Assembly: GCA_000827495.1 (NCBI GenBank) | Contig: KN817555.1 | Location: forward strand, 2,399 to 19,951 | From: Hypholoma sublateritium FD-334 SS-4 | Lineage: Eukaryota; Basidiomycota; Agaricomycetes; Agaricales; Strophariaceae | Length of the DNA: 17,553 bases | Reading direction: 5' to 3' | The notes under the pieces: model-generated | The model's database searches: none | The model's input: only the letters and a program-made list of their open reading frames with translations | Told to the model about the DNA's origin: nothing | Shown: positions 1 to 7,793 of the stretch, in pieces | How the letters are laid out: every line of letters starts with the position of its first letter | Numbering within the stretch: the stretch's first letter is position 1 | Made by a program: the position numbers and the translations under genes

Positions 1-413
1 GTGTCTGCAAGCCAGTGGAGGTCAGCGTCGCTCTGGAGGCCTGTAGGAGTGGATGTGGAGAGGGCACTTGCATTTCCAGCAAACTCCTTCTTGGGTTCCT
101 TGTCTGTTTCATCTGCTTTCTTTGCTTTCTGGCTACCCCTCCAAGGTCCGGATTGTGCTCGTTGCTTTGCCATCGCTTGGTGATCCTTGTATGACCTGCA
201 GGTTGCTTGAACGTGCCCCAAACAGCCGCAAAACTTGCATTCAGTAGTAGAGGATGCATGAGGGCAAGATGAAGTTGATCTCAGTGCAGAGGCAACAATG
301 GGGGCAGCAGAAGCACAATGGCGATGTTGGGATTCTTCAGAAACAAAGGTCTGTTGGATGGTAGCCTTCTCCAGCTTGTCCAGCAGTAGGAGAGATAAAG
401 CAAAGCCACTATA
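1..413 (-). pseudogene. Ty1/copia Gag C-terminal part reaching into the protease (partial)
   Basis: Read on the minus strand, 413 down to 1 is a single open frame of about 137 codons with no stop. It begins in a helical Gag segment (YSGFALSLLLLDKLEK), continues through a Ser/Ala-rich linker to a CCHC zinc knuckle at 239-198 (CKFCGCLGHVQATC, spacing CX2CX4HX4C, the nucleic-acid-binding motif of retroelement nucleocapsids), then a Lys-rich basic stretch, and ends at the window edge in LHWLADT, the start of the aspartic protease site normally completed as DTGA. The domain order is that of a copia Gag-Pol polyprotein. It has no start codon because its N-terminal part is missing: homology stops exactly where the plus-strand LTR begins at 415. 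The frame is intact as far as visible, so the break may be recent. Whether the protease continues lies outside the window. Confidence 0.85.
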
Positions 414-720
414 CTGTTAGAATTACCTTTTCAGTCTCAGACCATTCTGATCATGTGATGCATGTACTTGTAGCTGCAGAGCCTCGTCCTGAAGTCCTTA
501 GTTGCTCACTTCGACTTCAGGCAAGTAGATACCTTGTTTCTCTCTCAATATACTCAGTTACTGTTATATGATGTCCTGCCTCATCATGTGACAGGTCAAG
601 GTCCTTTCACCTATCCTCTCTGTGCGGGCCTAGCCAGGCAGGCAAGTGCCACTTAGTGCTGAGGAGTGATGACCATCCTTGGAGGTGGTACATCCCACCT
701 TCAACTCTACAATCAAGAAC

Positions 721-791
721 GACCTGATAGCTCAGTGGTTAGAGCGGCCCCCTAGATTGGGCAGGTCCTTGGTTCAAACCCAGGTCTGGTC
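721..791 (+). ncRNA. tRNA-like Pol III module inside the 268-bp element, copy 1
   Basis: The segment folds as a near-complete tRNA: acceptor GACCTGA (721-727) with TCTGGTC (785-791), six of seven pairs; D stem GCTC/GAGC around AGTGGTTA; an anticodon arm with three clear pairs and loop CTAGATT (752-758); a 4-nt variable region; and a T arm CTTGG/CCAGG around TTCAAAC (773-779). The A box is TAGCTCAGTGG (728-738) and the B box GGTTCAAACCC (771-781), the internal Pol III promoter elements of tRNA genes. The formal anticodon AGA would mean serine, but the long serine variable arm is absent, so this is not a normal tRNA-Ser. It is best called tRNA-derived; whether it is transcribed is unknown. Confidence 0.6.
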
Positions 792-796
792 ATATA

Positions 797-800
797 TTTT
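797..800 (+). terminator. Candidate Pol III terminator (T4)
   Basis: A run of four T residues follows the tRNA-like segment by five bases, the usual position and minimum length of a Pol III stop signal. The same run is kept in copy 2 at 5301-5304. A run this short can occur by chance in AT-rich DNA. Confidence 0.4.
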
Positions 801-939
801 CCGAGGTCACCTGATCGGTGATTCTAACAGTTACTCACTTTGGACTTCAGGCCTTTGTTACTGCTTCGTCTGACATGCTGAGAACGTGAAACTCGGACAG
901 CAGGTGCCTTGCACGTTCCTGAACTCACCACCTTGAACA

Positions 940-952
940 GGTTATGGGCCCC
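940..952 (+). other. Primer-binding site of the copia element (half initiator tRNA-Met type)
   Basis: GGTTATGGGCCCC starts at the base after the LTR end CA. It is complementary, with one mismatch in the core, to the anticodon stem-loop of eukaryotic initiator tRNA-Met (CCC-GTATTGG-like loop read as GGGCTCATAACC). Copia-type elements are known to prime reverse transcription from such an internal half-tRNA. The position supports the LTR boundary; the tRNA identity is inferred from complementarity only. Confidence 0.55.
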
Positions 953-1144
953 ACGCACACAGTGTTTTAAACTCGATTTTCATGAACAGTCTCAACTTTT
1001 CGTTTCTGCACTCTTTGTGTTTTCGCTCGAAACCGCTCTGTTGTTGCTGCTACTGCCACGCTGCCATGTCACAATATTTATCACACGTTCCTTCACGTCT
1101 CCTCGCACTTACACAATGTCACATCGTTGCTTTGTCTCGCAATC

Positions 1145-1480
1145 ATGTCTTCTTCATCACTGCCCAACTTCACAAAACTGAATGCATCCAACTACCCAAC
1201 TTGGTGTGGTNAAATGCAGGCATATCTCCACTCCCAGGGTGTCTGGCGCATTGTTTCCGGTCAATCCAAGGCCCCCACACTTTCCTCAACCCCCAAGGAC
1301 ACTGAGGAGGCTGCACTCGACGCCTGGAACCTCAAATCAGACAAAGCAATTGGTTATATCTACCTGGCTGTGGAGGACAACCAGAAGGTGCATTTTGCAA
1401 ACATTTCAGACAATCCTGTCAAGATGTGGGCTGCTCTTGCTTCTATACACCTCCAGAAGCGTCCAGGAGCTTGTTTCAAG
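1145..1480 (+). pseudogene. Ty1/copia Gag N-terminal fragment
   Basis: The frame from the ATG at 1145 starts MSSSSLPNFTKLNASNYPTW and carries copia Gag hallmarks: a short leader ending in L-x-x-x-N-Y-x-x-W, then a segment including MWAALASIHLQKRPGA at about 1424-1471. In full elements this region, about the first 110 residues, forms part of the Gag structural fold. After about 1477 homology stops and the frame runs into unrelated codons, ending with a stop at 1523-1525. The unknown base at 1211 affects one codon (GXM) without breaking the frame. The start was chosen because family similarity begins there; an in-frame ATG at 1127 gives only six extra residues. The C-terminal Gag domain, zinc knuckle and Pol are absent. 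Confidence 0.8.
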
Positions 1481-2087
1481 CCGCTGTGCCCACATCACAT
1501 ATCTCATATGGTGAGCTTCATTTGAATACTCAAATTTACTCTCTCTCACCATGGAGACCAAGCATAGAGGGGGTGTACCTCCACTACCGCGCACTATCCT
1601 ATTCTCAGTTGCTCTCTTAGTCAGGCACTTTGCGTTCAGTCCTTTTTGTTGTACTATCACCCATTGTCATATATTAGTTCAAAATTGTTATCAACAAGGA
1701 CAGCTCTTCTGTATGTGTTGCTGCTAAGTATATAGGCAAATAGATAGAGACAATCTCCTGGTCATGCCTACAAAAGTTGCACTCTACAATGTATTCCAAT
1801 ACTCTTCATTGGTTAAAAATACCTTGCCAGTAGATTGTCATAGTGACAACAGGCATTTACAAAGTTCACAAGCACTCAAAACACCTGTGTCATCTCAAAA
1901 AGCTGAGACCTGTCAGGTGGTCACTTCGCAGGGGCGGTAGCTGTTCTCATTGTCAAACTAGGCAATATAAGCCATTAAATTTATTTTATATTACCCCCAG
2001 CAATACCAGGGCTCACCAGAATATTCCTCTTTTGCTGATGGATTAGCAGCTGATGGATGGCACTTTTCAAAAAAAAAAATTCCTTAG
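1481..2087. other. Unassigned stretch right of the copia stump
   Basis: No gene is recognisable. AT content rises along the stretch. Short open frames on both strands show no motif that I know. It may contain the LTR of a further element, but I found no TG...CA pair with a duplication. Confidence 0.4.
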
Positions 2088-2485
2088 CAGAGATAAAAGT
2101 TGACCTCTGTGAATTCTTGGTGGATTTCTTTCAAAAAATTTAGATAGTGTGACAGTAGTACCTACCTTATAGCTATAGTGTTTAGATAGTAGATCAAGCA
2201 AGTTTAATAGGTGAAAACTCTGAAATAGACCATCTTCTTCCTCTCTTTTTGAATAATTAGCTTGTTTTATAGTCAATTCAAAGTCTAAAACCAAGTTGAT
2301 ACATGCATTAGAAAGGTATTTATTAGGGCTAAATTGCCATGTATTGATTAAAACAATTGTTATATTTTTTGATAATATAATGTACTAATCAAGTATATCA
2401 GAAGGACACATCCATCTTAACTTATCCTGTTATTACTTAAGTTGCTGGACTTAATTCAATACTGAAAATAGACAACTATACACAT
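2088..2485 (+). repeat. Diverged dispersed repeat, copy A
   Basis: The stretch is a diverged direct copy of about 8460-8875, and its first 150 bp also match 8283-8437. Shared landmarks are ATTCTTGGTGGATTTC, TAGATAGTGTGACAGTAGTA and TTTAATAGGTGAAAACTCT, then weaker similarity up to GACTTAATTCAATACTGAAA near 2450. On the minus strand the shared part reads as peptide in all copies (NPPRI.., SFHLLNLL.., SKHYSY), so the repeat is probably a decayed coding part of an old transposon. The family is not recognised. Confidence 0.7.
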
Positions 2486-2934
2486 CGGGGGTGATGGGAT
2501 TTAAGACCTTTCCAAATGTGAATTCCCTAGGTAATCAAATATTTTAAATAGAAGTAGGCATTCTATTCAGATTATTATTTTAAATACAGAGGAGTATGGA
2601 GGATTTTCTAAGTTTCTGAAAGCGGAGGCATGTGAAGGATGATAATTTATCTTTAATATTAAAAATTTGTGCATGTTGGCCAACATCCTGTATGTAATCC
2701 CGGCACCCCCGATATAATAGGCATGTTTCAATACCCCCATGTTACAAAATGCAATTATCTACTCAGATGAACTTTCAATGAAATATTCACAGATGAATGC
2801 AGAAAATAAAGTACACAGATGATTTCTCAATAATAATAATGCCAGCCAAGATATATTAGGCATTATTAGAACCACATTAATAATGAATATCAAGTGATGG
2901 GTCTCAGCTCATTTTGTTGCATTTGCACTATTAT

Positions 2935-3564
2935 TAGACTTATCACTGGCTTTCTGCAGTTATTTTGCATTTTTCTCAATAAGAACAAATTCTATTAATA
3001 TAATTTTGGCAGATTTAGAAAGTATGAAAAAATGGCTACATTGTTTTTTTTTCTATTTTTAAACCATTTCCTAATCTGGTATATAGTAAATTATCAATAT
3101 CCAAGAAACACCAGCAGCTAATTCTAATTCTATCAAAATCTATATATTTGCTCAATTTGATAGATTTTGGGAACTGTGGGAATTTTAGCCTTCCATCAGG
3201 TAATTCCAAATATACTTTATAGTAAATTTAATTTTAAGCAACAAACATTAGCTGCTAAATGTATTTTGATCAATTTTTACAGACTGCAATAATTTTTGAG
3301 CTCTTAAATTGAATATATTTTAATTTAGCCATAGTTGAATCTATTTTTATGCAAGGAAAATAGAAAGCTCACTGAGTGTCTGTTTGATTTTATTTTTTCA
3401 GCTATTTTTGCATTTTTAAAGGACCACAGAAATTTTTCAAGCTTTCAAGTGTGCCTGGCAAGGCTTTGTGCTCAAATTTTCAAACTCAGCCACATGCCAG
3501 ATGATGCCGGAAAATAGCACTGAGCAGTGCTGCCACTTTTATGCTTTAGGCAATGATTACTAAC
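2935..3564 (+). repeat. Inverted repeat, left arm (pairs with 7794-8146)
   Basis: The reverse complement aligns with 7794-8146. Landmarks in this arm are GGCTTTCTGCAG and TTTTGGCAGATTTAGAAAGT near its left end, and AAATTTTTCAAGCTTTCAAG and AGGCAATGATTACTAA near its right end. The arm carries roughly 250 bp (about 3075-3320) with no counterpart in the right arm. Read on the plus strand it encodes peptide echoes such as INIILADLES and EIFQAFK, which the right arm encodes on the minus strand. It appears to be two opposite copies of one decayed element rather than a hairpin-forming structure. Confidence 0.7.
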
Positions 3565-4470
3565 ATTTAAAAGTTATACATCTATGACTTTAGTATACAC
3601 TCACTTCAAAGAAGAAAATTCTGGTCACAGATTGTAATACTGCTGTGCATGGGCTCTGGCCATACTATGCTTTTTTGTTTGGCTTCTGATAGAATTATAA
3701 TACAATGCGTGAACTATCTCATGCCTCAAACAACATTTCCATGCTTTACTTATATTATTTTATAGCTTTAAATGAAAACAAATGTAAATAACAAGTTTCA
3801 GCCCTGGCCTAGGCATGGTAAATACACCCAATTCCAAAAAAGCACTGTAGCAGAGGCCAGTCCAAATTTGGCCAAGTTCTTTTGCCCATAGAAAATGCTA
3901 AGTTAATAACTTTAATTAATTAATAACTGGTGTTTCTGTATTATTAGCATTGTTTATAGACAAATACTATATTTTTGTGCTTTATATTTAGGTAACTGGA
4001 AATTTATTCTATTTATTGGAATTTTTTTTGGAATTTTTAAAATAATTAAATTTAGCAAAAGCACCTGGATTTTTTAGTATTTCCCATTGTTCTTAATAGG
4101 GAAGAACTCTAGAAGTATATTTTTGGTACAGGCATATTCAGAAAAGATGGGCTCATAGCTTCCATTTTGGGCAATGTTTTCCCACACTACATATATGGAA
4201 ACATATTCTCAGTCTGCAAGCTCTAGCACAGCTTGTCACACCTGTTACATCTGTTACACCAAAATAGGCAATATTAATTGACAGTATGGATGCATGAATC
4301 TTTAATACTAATAACTATTGCCTGATACATAATTCTGACAGTAATAGGTACCAAATCCAACTAAACAATCATGACAAACCCTGTCCTGGCATAGCTGCAA
4401 TTACCAAAAAATCTTACCCTTTACTGCTTAAATTAAGTACAGATATAATTTTCTCACAGTATATACATTA
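3565..4470. other. AT-rich, CpG-poor DNA without genes
   Basis: There are only short random-looking frames, poly-A/T runs and TTAATTAATTAAT near 3913-3926. I see no gene, RNA or defined repeat. Confidence 0.5.
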
Positions 4471-5043
4471 TCAGCTATGAAGAATAAACAAAGCCAGTGA
4501 CTGTATTATACAGATCTCTTTCATTTCAGCAGTGGAACATCTATGTCTGAGAAAGCCAAAGTAAGGAAAAAATGTAGAAGTAATATCATTAAAGGACAAA
4601 CCAATCATCTTTTGTTTGATCTCAAGCTTTTTTGCAAACTTCTGGTCAAAAGCTGTTGCACTCATTTTGAATAGCTCCAATAAAGTTTTGTAAATATTCC
4701 ATCCTTCTATGCAAGGCAATATTATTTGGAAAGCTCTATCAGCCATAGGAAATTTCCAGCTTGTTGTATCTCAGTCAAGATTCTCAAACAGCTTGAAAGA
4801 TAGATGCACTTCTTGCACAACCAATTTCAACACTGTGTGGATTTGCTTTTTTAATTGCTTAATAGTAAAGTCTAATAAAAAGGAAATTTTATTTCTGTTG
4901 GCATTCCACTTGTAGTTGCATATTATTTTGTATATATTAACCAAAATAGTTATGAACAACTTGTGAATAGACATATTAGGTATCTTAATTGCAAACATCA
5001 TAGTGAGCTGCAAAATGAATTCAATAGACTGTACTTGGGTCAA
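4471..5043 (-). pseudogene. Decayed minus-strand reading frame, unidentified
   Basis: From 5043 down to 4471 the minus strand keeps one frame for about 190 codons with a single interruption, a stop at 4771-4773; the frame resumes unchanged to 4471. In DNA this AT-rich, stop codons are expected roughly every 14 codons, so the stretch is unlikely to be chance. The residues are mostly hydrophobic, Lys and Asn, as expected after many C-to-T changes. Segments such as RAFQIILPCIEGW look like ordinary helical protein, but I cannot name a family. The 268-bp element lies just upstream at 5066-5333, so the original frame may have been cut by its insertion. It is probably an old transposon protein. Confidence 0.35.
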
Positions 5044-5065
5044 GTATGGTAATTTCTGGTCATCC

Positions 5066-5333
5066 TGTTATATAATGTCCTGCCTCATTATATGACAGAT
5101 TGAGGTCCTTTCACCTATTCTCTCTGCATAGGCTTAGCCAGGCAGATAAATGCCATTTAGCGCTGAGGAGTGACATTTATCCTTGGAGGTGGTACATTCC
5201 ACCTTCAACTTTACAACCAAGAATGACCACATAGCTCAGTGGTTAGAGTGGCCTTCTAGATTGGGCAGGTCCTTGGTTTAAACCCAGGTCTGGTCATATA
5301 TTTTCTAAGATCACCTGATCGGTGATTCTAACA
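5066..5333 (+). mobile_element. 268-bp solo-LTR-like element, copy 2, with target duplication
   Basis: The second copy of the element at 562-829 has identical length and no net insertion or deletion. It is flanked by CATCC on both sides (5061-5065 and 5334-5338), a perfect 5-bp duplication different from that of copy 1. My hand alignment gives about 35 differences in 268 positions (about 87% identity). About 27 of them go from C or G in copy 1 to T or A in copy 2, and most CpG sites of copy 1 are TG, CA or TA here. This is the decay expected of methylated DNA. The tRNA-like segment is kept at 5225-5295. Confidence 0.82.
5225..5295 (+). ncRNA. tRNA-like Pol III module, copy 2
   Basis: It has the same cloverleaf layout as 721-791. 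The acceptor is GACCACA (5225-5231) with TCTGGTC (5289-5295), six of seven pairs, broken at a different position from copy 1; a parent GACCAGA would pair fully with the shared 3' strand. The A box TAGCTCAGTGG is unchanged. The B box reads GGTTTAAACCC, one C-to-T change that weakens the invariant C of TTC. The D stem has also lost one pair (GCTC/GAGT). This copy is therefore less likely to be transcribed. Confidence 0.55.
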
Positions 5334-5367
5334 CATCCTCAGACAGGCCATTAATATTCCACTAATT

Positions 5368-5856
5368 TTATAAACAAATTTGCATATCATTTATTTTCTT
5401 CACAAAATCGAATCCAGATGCCAAATATGTCATGGGGCAAAGAGTGTTGATTAACACTCTGAGACTGCACACAACCAGGAGATCTAAGAAAGGCTTTTCC
5501 TTTGCTAGGTCCAGTATATAAGCTTTTGCAGGATCTATCCACAAAGGTAAGAATTGATATTCAAAAATATCAACAAACAATGGACTGCTGGTTATAACCT
5601 CTTTTACTAAGGCCATGTGGTAGAAATTTATCATTTCAGTTAAGATAATTCTTGATTTCCAGTGGCTGGAGTTGGTGATAGTTAATATGCATATGAAAGT
5701 GTGCAATATTTCTGCAAACATAGCTTGCATTATTGAAGTTGCATAATAATACCTTCCTTGGCATATGGCATATTTGGGGGTGTAAATAACATGAAATATG
5801 TTGGGTTTTATAATCCTAATTGTAATTGCAATGTAAGTTTGTGGAAGGGAAAACAT
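5368..5856 (-). pseudogene. Long minus-strand open frame in AT-rich DNA, unidentified
   Basis: The frame has 162 codons without a stop, starting at an ATG at 5854-5856. It is the longest open stretch in the AT-rich part of the window and far longer than expected by chance at this base composition. The product is rich in Ile, Leu, Phe and Tyr, with a more polar stretch near its C-terminus (AKEKPFLDLLVV) that looks like genuine protein. I recognise no domain, catalytic motif or signal peptide. It ends about 30 bp before the 268-bp element, and the frame at 4471-5043 continues on the same strand beyond it, so both may be pieces of one gene interrupted by that insertion. Alternatives are a decayed transposon protein or an exon of an unknown gene. 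Confidence 0.35.
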
Positions 5857-6913
5857 GAGTATTCAGCTTACAATTATGAGCTTAGCTGCAGAAAAATAAC
5901 TTCAGTATCAAGTTTATCTAAGCTGTTATTACCCAAGAAAACTAAGGTAGTATTGAAAATATCAATATTTTCTTTATTTTTTGAATGTGCAATAATCCAC
6001 CACTTCAATCCAGTTACAACATTGATAAAAATATTATATTCATCACTGCCAATGTATCAAAAATGTAATGCATCTTTGGTAGCTGCCAGACTCTAATAAA
6101 GATATTCAATAAATAGCACTTTTTTAATCTATCCCTTCTATTTATAAATAATCCCTAGAGCATGTGCCTCAGAAGAGAAAGAGGATTTCTGCAATCTTGT
6201 CCAAAAGTCTTGGAAACTTAGGCTATTTAAGATCTTTAAATCCAAGGATTGAAAAGCCTTGATTAAATCAGTCACTATGTTTATACAAGTCCAATAGGAA
6301 CCATCCAGGATGGAAAGATCTTTAAAAATAATATATATATATCTGTCAGTGGTTATGTTAACAAGAAAATATACTACCTTGAATTCTGGTAATCCAATTC
6401 AACAATACTATGAAAGCAAGGCTTCTTTAAAACTCTGTTTTTTTTGCCATATGCTTGTGACAACAATGTGCTGTGTATAGAGTATTTCTTGGACCTCAAA
6501 TTGCTCCATTTAATAAATTTAACTTTATTGATAATCTTGAAATACTAGTACTTAACACTATTTATGATAAACCAAAGGCAAATACTGCATTTTCCAAATT
6601 TCTGCTGACAGGGCATAATATGATATCTGTATCATTATTATTGAATTATTAGCAGAATATTATAATTAGTAATTGATAGGGCTTATATAATGATACTAAT
6701 GGCTATCATTTGCCCTTTCCTCCATCAGACACAGTCACTTTTATCAGATTATAGCCTCAAATTGAAACAAGTATAAATATATAGTTTGCTTCTGCCCAAT
6801 AAGGCAAGGCCAGCAGCTATTATAAAAATGGTTATATTATATAATCCCGGAAATTGATTACCATCTGAAGTAAAATAAAATACATATGAAATAAAATAAA
6901 ATATATTTATTAG
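5857..6913. other. AT-rich, CpG-poor DNA without clear genes
   Basis: A plus-strand frame of 112 codons (5758-6096) overlaps the minus-strand frame described above and has no recognisable motif. There is a short (AT)n tract near 6329-6342 and a small perfect palindrome CCATCCAGGATGG at 6301-6313. I see nothing else that I can support. Confidence 0.4.
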
Positions 6914-7088
6914 AGTTAGGTTAAGTTTGGTTAGGGTTAATAGTTAAATTAGGTTAGATATTAGGATTAGGGTTAGGTTAGAAGGGTTAGGGTTAGGTTG
7001 AGAAAGTTAGAGTTGGTTGGGGTAGAGTTAGGGGGTATATTTTTGGTTAGGATTAGAGTGGTTAGAGTTAGAGTGGTTGGTTAGGTTT
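6914..7088 (+). repeat. Degenerate TTAGGG-like (telomere-type) block
   Basis: About 175 bp are made of GTTAGG/TTAGGG-like units with the G-rich strand on top. Exact TTAGGG occurs at 6931, 6967, 6987 and 7028, interspersed with TTAGG, TTAGAG and TTGGTTAGG variants. TTAGGG is the telomere repeat of most filamentous fungi and basidiomycetes. The block is interstitial here, with AT-rich DNA on both sides. It may be a relic of a former chromosome end, a repair insertion, or a G-rich minisatellite resembling a telomere. Confidence 0.65.
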
Positions 7089-7793
7089 AAATTCAAGTAT
7101 CTCCAAAGATTCAGGATTCTAAATAATTAGTTATAGTAACATCTAAATCATAACAGAGGGCAAGGTGTGCATGTGACAAAGGCCAAAACTTTAGTGTTTT
7201 GCCATGTGGGCCCCATGTCTTTACAATGTATTTTATGCTTAACTTTGCCTTGCCTTTAGTTGCTAAATCAAGTCTGAGATCCAGAGTTTCAACCTGCTAA
7301 TCACTTTCAGTAAAATTATTCTGAAATATAAATATTCAAAATTTACAAAGATGTCTTCTGCTAGTTTTTCCCATTAAAGAGTTTGCCTTTCTTATTTATA
7401 TCAATGTGATCAGAATTAACATTCTTGCTTGTAGCAGCAGCGCTATCACCACTGTCTTTGCTGGCCATATACTATGGGGCCACCTCAGATACTAGCATTC
7501 AATTTCACTTTTCTTTATTTTCATTGGACTTCTTTTCTGCTTCATCACTGTCTTTTTCACTTTCATCATTTCCATGATTATTCCCACCATCTCTATTTTT
7601 TTTATACTTCTTTTATACTTCATTTCTTTCACTTCTACTGTCTTTTTTGTTACCAGTAGCTGTTAACCTTATCTATCAAGTATTGGAAGTTGCCAAACTA
7701 ACTTCAAATATCCACACCAGCAAGTACCCAAAGCTTTGGACAGTTGGCCTAGGGCAAATCTCAGCAACAAGTCTTTACACATGAAGCTTCAAT
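7089..7793. other. AT-rich, CpG-poor DNA without genes
   Basis: A pyrimidine-rich stretch with repeated TTTCATT/TTTCACTT words lies near 7500-7640. It yields an open frame of about 60 codons rich in His and Phe, a low-complexity artefact. No gene or known repeat is seen. Confidence 0.45.

Larger units (their letters stand above)
562..829 (+). mobile_element. 268-bp solo-LTR-like element, copy 1, with target duplication
   Basis: The element runs from TGTTATATGA to GATTCTAACA, with TGTTA/TAACA inverted ends, and is flanked on both sides by GTTAC (557-561 and 830-834), a perfect 5-bp target duplication. A second copy of the same 268-bp length sits at 5066-5333 with a different 5-bp duplication, which fixes the ends of the unit independently. 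TG...CA ends plus a 5-bp duplication are the signature of LTR retrotransposon integration, so the simplest call is a solo LTR. Its internal tRNA-like segment (721-791) is atypical for an LTR. I see no internal region or coding capacity, so it could also be a very short non-autonomous element. Confidence 0.8.
415..939 (+). repeat. 5' LTR of the copia element, split by a nested insertion
   Basis: The LTR begins TGTT (415) and ends AACA (939), the usual TG...CA boundaries, and is followed at once by a primer-binding site. Removing the nested 268-bp element and one copy of its GTTAC duplication leaves an LTR of about 252 bp. Two diverged copies of a 23-24 bp sequence (500-522 and 829-852, sharing GACTTCAGGC) lie on either side of the nested element. 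The right boundary is supported by the primer site. The left boundary rests on the TG dinucleotide and on the end of minus-strand Gag homology at 413. Confidence 0.65.
415..1480 (+). mobile_element. Truncated Ty1/copia retrotransposon, 5' end
   Basis: The parts appear in retrotransposon order on the plus strand: an LTR starting TGTTAGAATT at 415 and ending TTGAACA at 939, a primer-binding site directly after it, a leader of about 190 bp, and the start of a Gag frame at 1145. Recognisable Gag ends near 1477-1480. There is no protease, integrase, reverse transcriptase or 3' LTR, so the element is a 5' stump. Its left end abuts the minus-strand copia Gag at 413, which suggests insertion into that older copy, but the other half of the target is not seen on the right, so a deletion or rearrangement removed the 3' part. 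Confidence 0.75.

Noticed and set aside
1..247. Plus-strand open frames at the left edge as genes
   Set aside because: They overlap the minus-strand copia Gag frame, which has the zinc knuckle and protease motifs; the plus-strand frames have none.
721..791. A functional tRNA-Ser(AGA) gene
   Set aside because: The formal anticodon is AGA, but the long variable arm of serine tRNAs is absent, the anticodon stem has only three clear pairs, the acceptor has a mismatch and the sequence lies inside a mobile element. Called tRNA-like only.
7474..7659. Small His/Phe-rich protein
   Set aside because: Low-complexity pyrimidine-rich DNA; no start context or motif.
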